Shown here: in pieces, positions 12,001 to 27,000 of the stretch | Position numbering within the stretch: the stretch's first letter is position 1 | Layout of the letters: each line of letters opens with the position of its first letter | Origin: Liolophura sinensis | Lineage: Eukaryota; Mollusca; Polyplacophora; Chitonida; Chitonidae | DNA length: 64,000 nucleotides | Reading direction: 5' to 3' | Assembly (NCBI RefSeq): GCF_032854445.1 | Contig: NC_088301.1 | Coordinates: 29,804,402 to 29,868,401 of the forward strand | Notes under the pieces: model-generated | What the model was told of the DNA's origin: nothing | The model's database searches: none | Seen by the model: the letters and a program-made list of their open reading frames with translations, nothing else | Position numbers and translations under genes: made by a program

Positions 12001-15000
12001 TTTTCCAAGACATGATATCTGACTTTTTTAGATTTAAGTAAAAAATCCAAACTGGAGGAAGTTTAAAATTTGCGCAGTGTACTAACAAGTTGGGTTTGGT
12101 TCTTTCCTGTTTGGTTTTCAAAGCACTTTCAATTTATGACTTAATGTAGCTTGATAAGTACAAGCCCAGTACAAGATATCTGTCTACACACTGTAGGTTG
12201 ATCATTGATTTAAGGTACACTTACATGAACGAAGCAGGCGTTGATATAATCCGAACAAGGCACACCATCTTTAAGATTGAGTACAACCCTAGAATGATCA
12301 TCTAATAACAAAAACAGAGAAGATACATCAGAGTTCTATTTTTAGATGACGAACACCTTTAAGTCTATTTCTCATGAAGCCAAATGCCAGCTACATGTAC
12401 CTCACAAGAATGAAGGTGGAAACGCACAAGCTTTTTTCAAGAAAATGAAATTATGTCCCGTCACCATTGCAACAACCAGTCCCTGTTGGGAAAGACAAAA
12501 TATTGTTGCCAGCAATGCAAGATAGTTGCTTTACAAGCCGAATTATTCCTTCTTTCTGGCCTGTATGTTCAGACAACAGCTGATGCTGGTGTGCCCAGAA
12601 TGCTAGCTATGCAAGAACCAGTGGATGGCTTCATGAAGCTAACTTAGCCAAGTCTACCCTTAACTACCATGACGATGTACGTTGTAGAGATATAAAGTAC
12701 GCTTAGGTAAGGGCAACTTAACACTTTGTATGCTTCATGCAACCGGCCCCAGGCATGAAGTGAACAAGTTCATCAGGTACACAAACTAACGTGATTCACA
12801 TGTTTTTATCAATTCTCGACAACTTAGGGAGACCAAATTACACTGCTACTGACAAAGATTTACCGGTTATCTCATTTAAAATCATTACATTGAGCAACTC
12901 TTAAGATTGGGAATTGGGAATCCCATGACCTCATCTCAATTCCGCATTAAAATTTGACTTTTACAGTTACCAACCACGCCTAAAAACATGGCTGTAACTA
13001 AGGTTACATTTTTTGTTGTCCATTCTTTAATAGAAATATAACAAGCCTTATACAAACAGTGAAGATTTGTGAAGTGAAGACAGTTCACTTCAGTTATATC
13101 AGTTGTTCTATCCAAAGTGAGATTGGCACTCTTTTACACAAATATACACCCATAAGTCATGAGCAATGATTCAAGCAAAACTGTAGTGATCCTCTTTTAA
13201 GTCAAGGTGTAAAAAGTTACATTAACTGCTGGTATACAGTATCTGTAACACATGTACTCACAGGCAACGATGCCTTGGAATCGGTTTTTGGCTTTGTTTT
13301 CTGGCTTACTGGCCTCTGTTGTACTGGCTGTTAAGCCTTTTGGCAGTAACTGAAAAACAATTATACATAACACAGACTCAGCTCATGAAGATAACAGACT
13401 GTTTAAACAAAGCCATTAATAATCTTTGTATGATTAGAATGTCAAAGTTATCAAAATATTGAAAAAATAACAACTACAATCATCTGAACCAGATGTACAA
13501 TTCAAATGTTGCCTTTCATAGCTTAATTGAGTCTTGAGACAGGCCAGGTGAACATTTCTAACAGTATTTAAAAACTTCTTTCGCAAGCATCGTTTTTGCA
13601 AGGCTAATGAACAGATGAGCAATTCAAATTAGTTGTGATAACTGGAGCCCTCCCTATTGCTTTAATAAAATTATGCAAAATATGAAAAGCTATGTAATAA
13701 CATGTACATGTACGTTTATGTGCACTGAGGCATGACGAAAATCAGCAGTTAGCAGATCAACTGTTTAAATTAAAATTCACAAAAATAAGTATGAACACTT
13801 GCACACCTCATGTTCCTTCTTAAATCCCTGGCTGTTGATGAAGTTGAGCAGGTTGCTAATTTGCACACTAGTTGTGGTAATCAGTGGTGTCACTTTACCA
13901 CCCTCATCTGAGTGTTTACCCAACAAAAGTCGTCTTCTGTTACTTTTCAATTCTGGGAAAATGATGAAGAGGAAAAGACATAATATCACATATTGTTTGA
14001 CCTTCCTTGAAATACAAGCAACCTCACCTCAGTATGTCTGCTGAACTATACAGTGGTGACCAGGGGCACAGCTATGAAAGTACTCTCATAACCACATCTC
14101 AGTGTTCCAGCTCAACCATACAATGGTGGCCAGGAGCACAGCTATGGAAGTACTCTCACAACCACATCTCAGTGTTCCAGCTCAACCATACAATGGTGGC
14201 CAGGAGCACAGCTATGGAAGTACTCTCACAACCACATCTCAGTGTTCCAGCTCAACCAAACAATGGTGGCCAGGAGCACAGCCATAGGAGTACTCTCACA
14301 ACCACATCTCAGTGTTCCCGCTCAACCAAACAATGGTGGCCAGGAGCACAGCTGTGGGAGTACTCTCACAACCACATCTCAGTGTTCCCGCTCAACCAAA
14401 CAATGGTGGCCAGGAGCACAGCTGTGGGAGTACTCTCACAACCACATCTCAGTGTTCCAGCTCAACCATACAATGGTGGTCAGGAGCACTGCTACAGTAG
14501 AACTCTCACAACCACATGTCAGTGTTCAAGTTAGTGGCAAACTTCAGTACAACCATAATCTAACTTTGCCTTTATTAACCTTGAATCATGTTTGACTTCT
14601 GCAGTCACATTCAACCTTTAAGTTAAGCATTCATTCTTACCTGTATCTCTAGTTAAAGGAGAAGAAAACATATGTTGATAAATCAAGTTGATAAATTATA
14701 TAGTCAACGCCAAAATCTGCTGTGGACGACTCCATTTTGCCTAAGAACTAGTCCTGAAATCTTCTGTGTTAGGAGGAGAATTTCTGTCGGAAACCTCCGA
14801 AGTGCAGTCCGTGCATTTCCAGTAGAATTCTTCCCAGAAGGTAGCATACAGTACAGTTCGTTTTCTGCTTTACGATCGAGAAATCGGAATGTCGCATGTA
14901 GGTTCCAAGTTTACGGGACAAGCCGGCAGTTTTAAGGACTCTCATTGGCTGAGAGTCAACACACCCCCAGCATAAATTACTGGGTGTTAAAAGATGGAGA

Positions 15001-18000
15001 GCGCGATGGACTCAGCGGTTTATGCCAGCTTTGCCATGTAAGGTGAGCAAAAATCGCAAAATTATGCGGCAGGCACCACCAGATAGAAAAATTTTTGTCA
15101 TTTTTTAAAATTTTGTTGTCCTTTAAATATTCATTTTTACATGCACCTGTGTACAATATCTGTTTTGCCTAGGTGACATGTTTAATGGCCTGCTGTCCAT
15201 ATGGTGTATATATACCTTTTCAAACCTAGTGTACAGAAGGCTTCACTGTCTGCTGACAGGAAACCAAGGAGATCTGGCAACGGAGGGAGCTATCACAGGT
15301 TGCACCGCTTCTTAAAAAATGCTATACCAGATTTTAAGCAGAAAACTGATATTCACTAATGAAATCAAAGTTCAGAATTTATTAAGAATAGCTGCTAATT
15401 ATTGCCTGTCAGTCTTGCTTATGTTTGGTATCAATTCCTAACCATATAATGACTACCAGCAACATGACAAGGTGACGGTCTCCACTGTGTGACAGACAGT
15501 CTCGACTGAACAGTAATAATCTGATATATGTCTATTCTTTGAATGCTGACACTGAAAGTCAATTCCACCTGAACACTGCACATTTATAAACGCACATTTA
15601 TAAAGACATCATTGCACCATGGCCTAATACTGTGTGATCTGAGCAGGCTTGTACACTTCTTTCTTTGACACAGCCACAGAGTGATGAATTCAAAGGGAGA
15701 ATGCCGGGCACTGTATGTGCTTTCACGTTGCTCAGTCGGTTTGATCAGAGATGAACCAGACATACCTGATTTAGGAACACCATTCCTTTCGTCTGGGCCC
15801 AGGAGATTGAACAGCTGCTGGGGGTCATCTCCATTGGCTTGTCTTCTCTTAGCCAGTGTTCTCCGTCTGTCAATGGTCATGTGCATATATGTCGTAAAGT
15901 ACATAGCACCATGTTATCATGTCACATATCATCACAGAATACACAAGACACCAAACACTTCAACTTCAAGCCTGCATTCCACAAGCGCCAATGCAGGGGT
16001 TAAATTAGAAAAAACAAATCCAATTTTCAACGCAGATGCACAGGAAAGCTTTATGTTGAAAAATTTACATTTTATAAAATGCAATCACCTTACTCTGAGG
16101 TATTTTTCTTACTATACTGTACAGAGGCTTAATTCTTTGCAAAATATAGCCACCTGGACAGGTGTAATAATGAGCTATTCTTTTTTTTTAATTTTGCAAA
16201 TTATCTAAATGTCTTCCATCAAGTCACATCATAGAACAGAACTGACCTAAGATAGAAGATTAGGAAGATGGCAAGGGCAGCTAGAAGGACTGTGCAAGCT
16301 ATGCACACACACACCAGTAACACTGTGTTGTCAGCTGCTGATTTCTCCTCTGTCAACAAAAACAAACTGTCAACACACATAATATATCAACAGTTTAAAC
16401 GTTTAATTGATACCTCTCAATCAATATGTGTACGCTGACGCCAAGCTTCTTCATCTATTTGTGAAACTGCAGCAAAATAGATCAGAGACCTGTACAATGG
16501 AGGGTGCATGAGAAATTTCATGCATAATCTAGCTCTGGCACTAGTCAGTAGTTAGTACCTCCTCGAAATGAAGTTCTGTGTCAGAAACTGTGGTTAGAGG
16601 AAACATGGACTATTTCATTTGTAGTTTTTAAAGAGCTACTTCAGCCAAATGATAGGCTTCATAAATCCACTAAAAACGGACGTAAAAAATTTTTAAATTT
16701 ACTATTTTGCCACAGTAAAAAGGCTTTTTAAAGTCCGTCTTGGACTCGTGCCGGGCAGGCCCGGAGACATCTGCCGAGGTGCTGTGTGAAGTGTGTGACG
16801 TCACAGGTAGATCCTCACTGTAGGTAAAATGGCGGATAACGACAAAACAGCGATAGCTTCATTGTTAGACATCGGTGATTGCACTGCTGAAGGGCACAGG
16901 CATTACTTGTCTGCAATCCGGGTGATCAAGTTCATGTGTAATTTAATCGGCACAAAACCTCTGTTTACTAGAATGTCAAATAGCTTGTAGCTCAACTCAA
17001 ATGAGAAAGTCTCTGGATTCAATAATGAAAATGCTGCTAAAACTAGGCTACACATGGGTAGCAATCAGAACCGCCGTGGGCAACACATTTCCGAAATATT
17101 GCAGTCAGCTTTAAAAAAACTGCTTTTCTGTGTAGTTTTTTTTGTCATATCTATTGCTGGTATCCAATGATTACTATGAACAATGAACTCATATGTCTTC
17201 TTGTGACGACATAAAGTACGTAGCCACGGAAATTACCGAGTACAAACAGGTTTTTGCAAAGTTGATAAAAAACACAAAAAACAAAACATTAAATTTGGAG
17301 AAACTTTTTATTCTACTCCCACTAAAAACAATATATCAAACTTTTACTTTTTGCTAACGTAATTTCGCTGGACTAGGACTTTAACATGAGGTATATGGTG
17401 AGGCCTAATATATAACATTACAATTTAAAGTACAATTGTTGATTTACAAGAGAGGGTTTATTTAAAATTATAAAATATGCTTCAAAAATCAACATTTTTC
17501 TGATTTTATGTTTGGTACATCTTTCTTCAGTTCACAATACTCTTGGTTTCATAGTACCTTTTTAAGTGCCCTGTAAGGCCGCCAGCTTACCTGTGTCACA
17601 CCTGTCCCCTGTCCAACCCTCCTGACACACAGCAGTGTTAGGTAGGAGCTGAGGACATGCTCCTGTGTGGATATTACACTCAGCCATATCATGACAGTGG
17701 CCACACTCACTTCGACACCCCTCCCCATAACGGTTGGCAGAACAGGCTACAAACACAATGAAATTTCTACACTTATTTACCAGGATTGCTAATGACAAAA
17801 CAATTCTTTGCCCTACACAGCTTTGACGTTTCTGACAGGCTTCATGTTTATTATCTCTAAAGTACCAAGTGAGAAGGTTTTGTTTTCAGCTGTTGCGCGA
17901 CAATGTTTTCATATTACATGCTTTGCTTCAGCGTGAAAGCGTCATATATTTCACAAATGAATAAACAGTGTCCAGGCAACAATTACTATTATAAAGGTAA

Positions 18001-21000
18001 AAGAGCCAGTCCTGTGCTCCCAATATGCAATTTTCAGATGGCATCAAAATGACAACAGAATGACATCCCAGCAAAACATGATGTCTTCTTTTGCAGCATG
18101 ATAGGGTTAAGTGTCGCTCTTTTAACATGGCAGAATTCATGTTAAGATAAATAAAACCACCAACAAGATATCATTTTTTCAATATTTTACACACAATCCC
18201 ATGCAAGGAGATAACATCCTTCAATCTACTGTGTCAATATCAAGTCACAACATGACATCACACTGTGGATGTAATGTCTTAGTTAGAAGTGCCTACTGAC
18301 AGGGTTGCTCTGAATTTTTCATAAGGAACTACCCAGATAATTGTCCTTTCTACTGTGACCACAGAAAATAACATTATTACAAACGAAGCCCTAGCAGTAC
18401 AACACTGAGAGACAGCCTGTATTGCATGAGGGTATCAGGGCATGTCACAACCATACATTATCTCTGTACCCTAAAACAATATTGTTCTGTAATACAGCAA
18501 GATACTAATGCAATTACATTAAGGAATACTCTGAAGGTAAATGTAATAACTCAGACCTGTATTACACTTGGGCCCAATCCATCCAGGCTCACACAGACGC
18601 AGTCCATTCTTCTCCACAGGGCATGAGCCACTCTGCTCACAAGGGTTACCTCCCTTACAGTGACACTCATGCTGGCAGTCAGGACCATATGTTCCATTTT
18701 TACAAGCTTGAACAGAACAAGGAAAATCTGATTATTTTATCCACAAACCTGGGAGTCCCATAAAATTAGTAAAACTGAAACTGTTACAGATACTAAATTA
18801 GGCAAACTATTTATATGATAAATGTTTTATATGGCTCGAACATCATTCAGGAAATAACGGAGAGATTTCTGCTATTTTATGTTAGCTTTACAACAAACAC
18901 AAAGATAAAAATTAGATGATGATCTTACGTGTCTGGCACTGGAGTCCTCGAAAGCCCACTAGACAGCGAGGACTGGTGTCAGATTTGTAGCAGGTTCCAT
19001 TGATGGCATCACAGGAGCCCATGTGACAATTACCACAATTCAGGCTACAGTCAGCCCCATATTTTCCTTGCGAACAACCTAGTCAAGGGAGGTATTAATC
19101 TGTATGAACTCTGAGACTTTCACCAGAGACAAATATAACCTGACAGCATGTGGCATTCCCTTACTAACAAGAGAGTTTCCAGTTCAAACGTCGTTGAAAC
19201 CAAAAGCAGTCATCCTATACCATGTTAGGCAACCCTTGTAGACATTCCTTTACTAATCACTTGTCTCACTGTGTTCCAACGGCACAAATGACACCTCTTT
19301 CCAACAGAAATTTTTCACGTTCACAAAACATACAACTAGTTGCCTAACATTTTCACACATCACATGGTACAGTAGGACAAAAGTACTAAAAGTTCCCACT
19401 CGAAACTCCCTTATTCAGAGGCCAGAATAGGAGAAACACGACTGATTACAACAGATATATACACATACATCTTAACAGGGACAAAATTATTATACCTGAT
19501 AACACAATGTCTTATAAACATACAAAACATATGACTGAGGCAACCAATACTAACAACAGATAATATTTTGGGTTTGTACGCTCACCAGTTTGACAGTCAT
19601 CCCCAGTCCAGCCGGGCTCACAACGCACCTGTGTAGGGGAGACAACACAGGCTCCTGTCAGCAGGTTACATTCTCCCTTCACCACACAGTGAGCACTACA
19701 CACAGACTTACAGTCCACCCCGTACCGCCCCTTGCTGCAACCTGCCAACAAACACACACGCCATGCTGGAGACTGCATTGCATTAAACACAACTAATACA
19801 TGAATTGTTTCTTGAAGGAATCATATTTTTATAAACAATACTTGACATGTTCTCACACGTACATGTATGAATACAAATAAGGTTTTCAGTCTTCAGCATA
19901 CCAAGGGAATAAAGTCGCTGTGAGTTCAAGTCCAGCTAATGCTGGCTTCCTCTCCGGTCGTAAGTGGGAAGGTCTGGCAACAACCTGCGGATGGTCTTGG
20001 GTTTCCCCCGGGCTCTACCCAGTTTCCTCCCACCATAGTGTTGGCTGCCGTCATAAAAGGGAAATATTCTTGAGTACAGCGCAAAACACCAATCAAAAAT
20101 ATAAAAAAAAAAAAAAAAGGGAATAAAGGCTTTAAATGTTAAGCTTTATCTGCTCTCAACAGATAGGAAACACTTTCAAAAAACTTTGTGAACCATATGC
20201 TTTGCAAGATTTTCATAAATGACACCACAAGATGAAAATATAGTGGGCGCAGCCAGCCAGTCAATGAACCGAGTCATTGATGCAGATTGTGAACTACAGC
20301 TATTGGTATTGGAGGAGGGACAGTGAAGGTGGGACTGAGCTTTTGTTTGTGCATGAGTAGCAGTATGGTACAGCACATACATACAGTAGGCCTGTACTAG
20401 TCACAGTAATTCCTTATCTGACATCACTTCCATGAGCGCTGTTGGAAAACTTGACATAAATGAGCACTTTAGACACCAGATAGCAAATATGCCCCAAACA
20501 TGAAAAACAGCTGTTTTCAGTTTTTTTCATTATTTCATTTGTTACACTAAAGATTTATAATCCTTAATTTAGCTGTTTCATTTCAAGAATTCTTTGAATA
20601 CTTTGCTCAATACCTTAACCTAAACCAGTTAGAGATAGACAATGCATTAGAAAAGACACACGATTCCCTTCTGCGCTAAGTACAATCTGTATTACCCCGA
20701 TTCATCAATCTTTTTGCATAACTTTCAGTGCAATTTATGACAAAACTACATTGGATGGGTTGATCAATTTGATCAGGGCTTTACACAGTAACATTTCACC
20801 AGTCAACACAGAATAATGCCTCCATAATATGCTTGCATAAACACCTTGCAAAAAGGTTGAGGAATCACAGTTATCACATGAAAGATAGTAAGCTCCCTGA
20901 ATGGTTCGCCAGTGAAGAGAATGAGTGTACCAAATTGGGAAGTGTTATCTGCAATAGTTTTTGAGAAAGACAGATAGGTGCACATCACTGTGCCCCTAGT

Positions 21001-24000
21001 ACATTCTCAAGGACAGATAGGTGCACATCACTATGCCCCTAGTACATTCTCAAGGACAGATAGGTGCACATCACTATGCCCCTAGTACATTCTCAAGGGC
21101 AGATAGGTGCACATCTATAGGCCCCCAGTGCATTCTCAAGGACAGACAGGTGCAAATCACTATGCCCCCAGTGCATTCTCAATGATGGATAGGTGCAAAT
21201 CACTATGCCCCCAGTGCATTCTCAAGGACAGATAGGTGCACATCACTATGCCCCCCAGTGCATTCTCAAGGTCAGATAGGTGCACATCACTGTGGCCCCA
21301 GTGCATTCTCAAGGTAGCACAAACAGTCTAGCCAGCACTCATAATACATATGTAGCTATGATCTAGGAACAAACCACAAGTAGTATACCCTACAGGCCTG
21401 TATTATTTACATTCACATATGTTTGACTGCTCCTTTATATGTATATCAGTGCTAAATGTTAATATTAATGCTGATTCTAAATTCTTGTACCGTTCATCTG
21501 TATTCACATGTTTGACTGCTGTTCTGTATTAGTGTTTCATGTTAATATAAATGCTGATTCTAAATTCTTGTACTGTCAACCTTTTTTTTTCAGTGTTAAC
21601 CTTTAATAATTCATTTGAAATGTGCGTGAGTGAGTGAGTGAGTGAGAGCATATGTGAATGAGAGGGCCTCTGGGAAGATCAGCTGTCTATTGACTGAGTT
21701 TATCAACCTTCTGTAAATAAAGTTTATCAGTCATGTTTGTACACAGCATGCACTCAACTGTGTTTAACATAAAGTCTTAAGGCACACTGGTACTTTGAAA
21801 CTTCTCAGACATTAGGCCTGCCACAATACCTCCCTTTACTTCATACCAGCAAGAGAAAACTTCTACCTTTAATATTTACCACAAGAAATTGGATGTAAAA
21901 ACAAGCTTACGTGTCCTGCACATATTTCCAGCCCAGCCTGGTTGACAGCGCATGTTCCGTCCCTGATTAGGGCAAATTCCAGTCACAGGCTCACATGTCA
22001 GGTCCTTGTAACACTTTCCACAGGTCTCCTTACAGTCCGCTCCATAAAAGCCTCTGCTACAATCTGTGAGGAACAATCCATGGTACAGGTTTCAAACAAC
22101 TATACATGTACTATACTCACAATTTTATCTAAACATAAATACAATCGCATCATTTATGTCATTATGTGGCCACGATGAACACATGGAAGCACCATAACCC
22201 ATACCACTTTCTTCCAGTGAAGAAGCCAGACTTACAGTTAATATCTGATAACAATACTTTTAGCCCTGGGTTCGTATTAATCAAGTGACTTAAGTCATAA
22301 ATTCCAAGTTTTCAAAAAGACAAACTTGGCAGAGGAAAGAGACGATATTGTGGCTGGTGCATTGCTTTGCGATAAAAAATCAGTGTACAAATTTTAAATT
22401 TCCTAGAGTGAAACATTCAAAATGTAGCTATGTTTAAATGTTTGACTTAAGTTTTATGGCACTGGATGAATATAGGCCCTTCAGGCTGGCCTATTAATTA
22501 CTTTTAACATCAAAGATGCTATTTTGGGGATGACCTATCTGTTCCTATAAACTTGCATGTAGCATCTTTTTCACAATAAAGATTGTGCTCATACACTGGT
22601 ACGTTGTTTGTTTGAACAATGTGTTCTTGTCTCCCAGTCTATGATAGATATGTATTTGGGAAAATACGGAAAACAGTATACCCATATACCGGCTGCTTAA
22701 TTATCAATACATAAACTCCTAATGGTGGGCAGCAAGTTTAACACGTACAGGTACAATGTACCACAGGTATATCAGTTAAGTTAAAGTACCTATTTTGTTT
22801 TGTATGGGTTTGTATGGTTTCCTTAAAAAACATCATGTATAGTGACTTCAGGCTGGCCTGTTTTTCAAAGATGAGAAGCATGCTTATACTCACTAGTTCT
22901 GCACTGTGGCCCTGTTGCTCCAGGCTGACAAAGGGGTACAGAAACGGGGCAGTGACCAGTGGTTTTGTTACACTCTTTACCCCCATAACACATACCACAC
23001 TTGTGTTCACAGTTCTCACCGAACATCTTATCAGGGCAAACTGTGGAGAAACATCAAACTATGCAGACACCTCATGTCTGAATGCACAATAGAAGCATGG
23101 ATTCCAAACTGTTTATACCCAAAATTTCAGGTCTTTTTTTGTCAGAGTATTCTATTGCAAGCTGTGAATAAAGTCTTGTAGACAATCCTTTCAAAACAAG
23201 CCCACAAGGCTTACTATCCATTTTGTTTTCCTGGCCTGAAAATGAGTGCAGTTAATCCTTTTGGTGATTGTAAACTGTGTATACAATTTAGTCTCATACT
23301 TTATGAAATAGTCTATTGTGTATTTATATGAAAAAAAATATTTATGACAACAGTGATGGCTAGACTGGTTCAAAACACACATCACAGAACTAAAACATTC
23401 AACATCATTTTGTGCAGGCCAAAAAAATATAAAAATAAAGGCAATTTTTGCATCAAACAAGTTTTCAATGGTCTTGAAAAACTACTCATTTTTGGCGGAT
23501 TCTTTCACTTCATCAATGAATGTTAGCATGTTATATTCATTTGGAATTCCTCCTGAAGTTCTATTTTAACATCTTATAAAAATCTATGTGTTGGAGATCT
23601 ACAGTATATCATGCCATCTGGCGAGCTCTACCTTGCTAAGCTAAAATATATACTCAGTGAAATCACAGCAAGCATAACTAAACAGAAGGGGAATATACAT
23701 GAGTGTTTAGCTAGTGTTCAATACATTGCTTTAAAAATATGTTGCCAAAATTTAATAAGAACTTTTGTGTATTTATGAAGAACAGCAAACCATATTATCT
23801 GCTTATTATCAGATCTTACTTTTTGATTTGTCCACATCACATAAAGTGCCTTGCCAGCCTTCTTCACAGGCTGCTCTTGGACACTCCCCTGTCTGTATGG
23901 AACAAGCCACGCCCCCTGCACAGTGACCGCAGTCAGCTGAACAGTCTGCTCCCCACTTTCCAGGTGTACACTCTGTGGTAACATCCAACCACACTTTGCT

Positions 24001-27000
24001 TGTCAGTACAACATGGGACTTCATATATCATCAAATAATGAACATACATGCATACAGTATCAGATTTTATATACAGATACCAAGACTGTATGCGACGCAA
24101 GCTGAACACAAACCACAAGTGACACATCAGCTGATTTGCACTAATGTCAAGATTTGACCCATGCTCCTTTATACAGTGCATGCGAGGGCCTTCTTGGCCA
24201 AGTGTTCAGAGTGCCAGCACAGCACAATGAATTGTGGCCTCAGTCACCACTGCAGTCACAGGTACATGTAGTTCAAGCCTAGCTCAAGCCGGCTTACTGT
24301 TCGGTTGTACACAGGAACCTGCCAGCAACCTGTGGATGACTGTGAGTTTCTGCCCAGTTGCCTCCCACCATAATGCTGGCCACCGACATATAAGTGAAAT
24401 ATCCTTGAGTATGACAAAAAACACCAATCAAATAAATGAATACAGCGCATGTGTCAATCTCTACACTTGCTTTATATCACTGCCACCACAAATGTGACAT
24501 GTTCAACTATGGCAAAAAGAACTCCCAGAACACCACATTTAATCTTCTTCATATGAAAGTTTCTTTTAGAATGATAAGCTTGACTTTATAGTAAGTCATA
24601 TAATATATACAGGTAAAAGAAAATGCCCATTTCTCCTTTGGTCTACCAAACTCTCCTTGACTTTGAATAAAGTCGCCCGGAAGATCTTCTGCCTCTTCCA
24701 GCCTAATTTCAGAAGGCTAAGAACAGTTTTTGGAAGCAGAAGAGCTCAAATGAAGTGGACAGCAGATATATTCTGGGGGAAGAGGAGACCAAATTGAGTC
24801 AGCCTCCAGATTCCATACACTGAGGCATGATGATAGCATCAGCCATGCAGCACCACTCACAGCACTTACCCTTCACACATCTCTGCTTGTAATAGCCAGG
24901 CTGACAACGATGCTTGCCTACGGTGGGGCAGCTGCCATTTTCCCTCAAACACACAGCATTATTCCAGCAGTGGCCACAGTCTTTTGAACAATCCACCCCA
25001 TATTTGTTGTCAGGGCATGCTGAAGTCATATAGCAGTTAAAAAGCAAACTGATTTCAATGAATGTTATTTTAATAAGCATTTCGACAAATAGGTTATCTC
25101 TCCTTGGCTTCTTGGGATTTTGCTTGTTCCATGCATGTCAAGAGAATGGCAACAACTTCCATCTGCCTGATGTGGGCTGATGTCAGGTAAAATATCAGCC
25201 AACCATGTTTAAAAACAATAAATGGAAAAATGATGCTAGCAGTTTTTTTCCCCTCCATCTGAAAAATGTGTACGAGGAATGGACAAAAGTGTAGGTAAAA
25301 AAGGTGAAACTTGAGCATCAATGCAAGAATTTTCCTGAAGTTTGACAGACGGCACTTCAAGAAATCAAAAGTATGTGTCACTGGCCCTGATGAGGTTATT
25401 CTACTGGCCACAGGCGTAATGGAAAATTAGGTCCATATCGCAGTAAGTTTTTTCTTCTTTTTCAATGGTCTAATGTATGTTTTGGCAGTTAAAATGACAT
25501 CATATCTTTGCCTGACAGGGGATAGTTTCCTGTCAAGGCTTTTTTTCCCGACATTTCTTTGATATTTCTCCAAACCAGTGGATTAATCTGTGTTTCTGGA
25601 TAGGGCATGTATTTTTTGATTTCAATAGTTTCCTAAGATAGATAATTACAATGTCTGTTACATACATATGCTGACAAAATGCAGGAAGTCTTACATTTTG
25701 CAGTATTACTACTAATCCTGATGTTAATATCAATCAATTCTAGTTTCTGAACAGAATTACCGTGAGATGAGTTCCTCGTATATCATTTAAATTCTACATC
25801 CTCAATGTAATCACTTGTTTTAATTTTGCTTTCTAATAAGTTGGGGATGTAATCAATTCAGCATGACAAATGCTGACCTGTACATGTACATATCCACCGG
25901 CTCTTTCAATAATAAATCCTGTGAAGTTTAGTGCAGACAATACTAGATTTTTGTTCTAAATTCTCACACTGGCCATTGTCAGATGCAGCCTGGTAGCTGG
26001 ATCCTGACAACAGACCAAGAGAGTTAACAGCTGTCCTAGCCTATGTTTGTTCCCATGAGCATGGTTACTCCCCAAGTGGCCAGAGAAGCATGCCTCTCGC
26101 AAAGAGAGAGACAAGCTAGTTCCATAAAGGTGCATTGAAGGCAAACTGATACATTAGACGCATATTAAAAATTCACATGCACTAACTTTCAAGTTACCCA
26201 AACCACATAAAAACCAAAAGCTTATGTTTGGTCCTCTAACCAATCTCTTCAACATCAAATTTCTATAAAACAGATCTCAACATAGCACTCTCAGGCACAC
26301 CTAAAGTTACATGTACATGCCATGAGACACACATGCCAGATTTGAAAACAATCTGAGAAGTAATAACAGAGATGACTTTCACTTCAAACAAAAAATGGCC
26401 TCTAGGACATCAAAAACAGAATGCAGTCCCATGCAAGGCATGACTCAGGGCTCAAATGCTAGGCATGACTCAGGGCTCAAATGCTAGGCATGACTCAAAG
26501 CTCAAATGCTAGGCGTGACTCTGGGTTCAAATGCTAGGCATGACTCAGGGCTCAAATGCTAGGCATGACTCAGGGCTCAAATGCTAGCCATGAAGAATAT
26601 CCAAAAGTAATAGGGATAGAGAACATATACAACACTTGAGAGGCAAGCAAGACAGACAAGATAGAGTCTAACATTCACTAAAACTTCAAGCTCAATAACA
26701 CTACTAAGAATCTGCAAAATAAGATGTATTGCACAAAATTCAATTAAAACAAAGTTGGGCAGTGAAGAACAATTTGAATGATTTCTATTTTAAAGTGTTT
26801 AGGTAAAATAATAGAAATAATTCTGCATCTGTTGCTTATACGTTTCAGTGACAATGAAGACTGTTTTGATGACTTTAACCTTTATATGTACATGGAGACA
26901 ATGTAATTTCATTATCCCATAACCGAAGTTGTCCATGAGTCAAGCACTAATCTGAAGTCTGTCATGACACTGCTGAGCTAGGCCTATCCACAGAGTGAGC

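Larger units (their letters stand above)
9107..13261. other. RPTP introns around the D1 core exons
   Basis: Outside exons 19-21 and the family C fragment at 10757 no element is recognised. A C/T-rich tract at 10340-10435 precedes the exon 21 donor on the opposite strand, and a G-run on the minus strand at 9842-9858 stands out. Confidence 0.4.

Noticed and set aside
14007-14595. Overlapping plus-strand ORFs of 62-175 codons rich in QPHLSVPAQP
   Set aside because: They only read the 70-bp tandem repeat, whose length is not a multiple of three, in shifting frames. The region is an intron of the minus-strand RPTP.
15681-16208. 175-codon plus-strand ORF
   Set aside because: Runs antisense across RPTP exon 16 and intron sequence; the minus-strand exon explains the coding signal.
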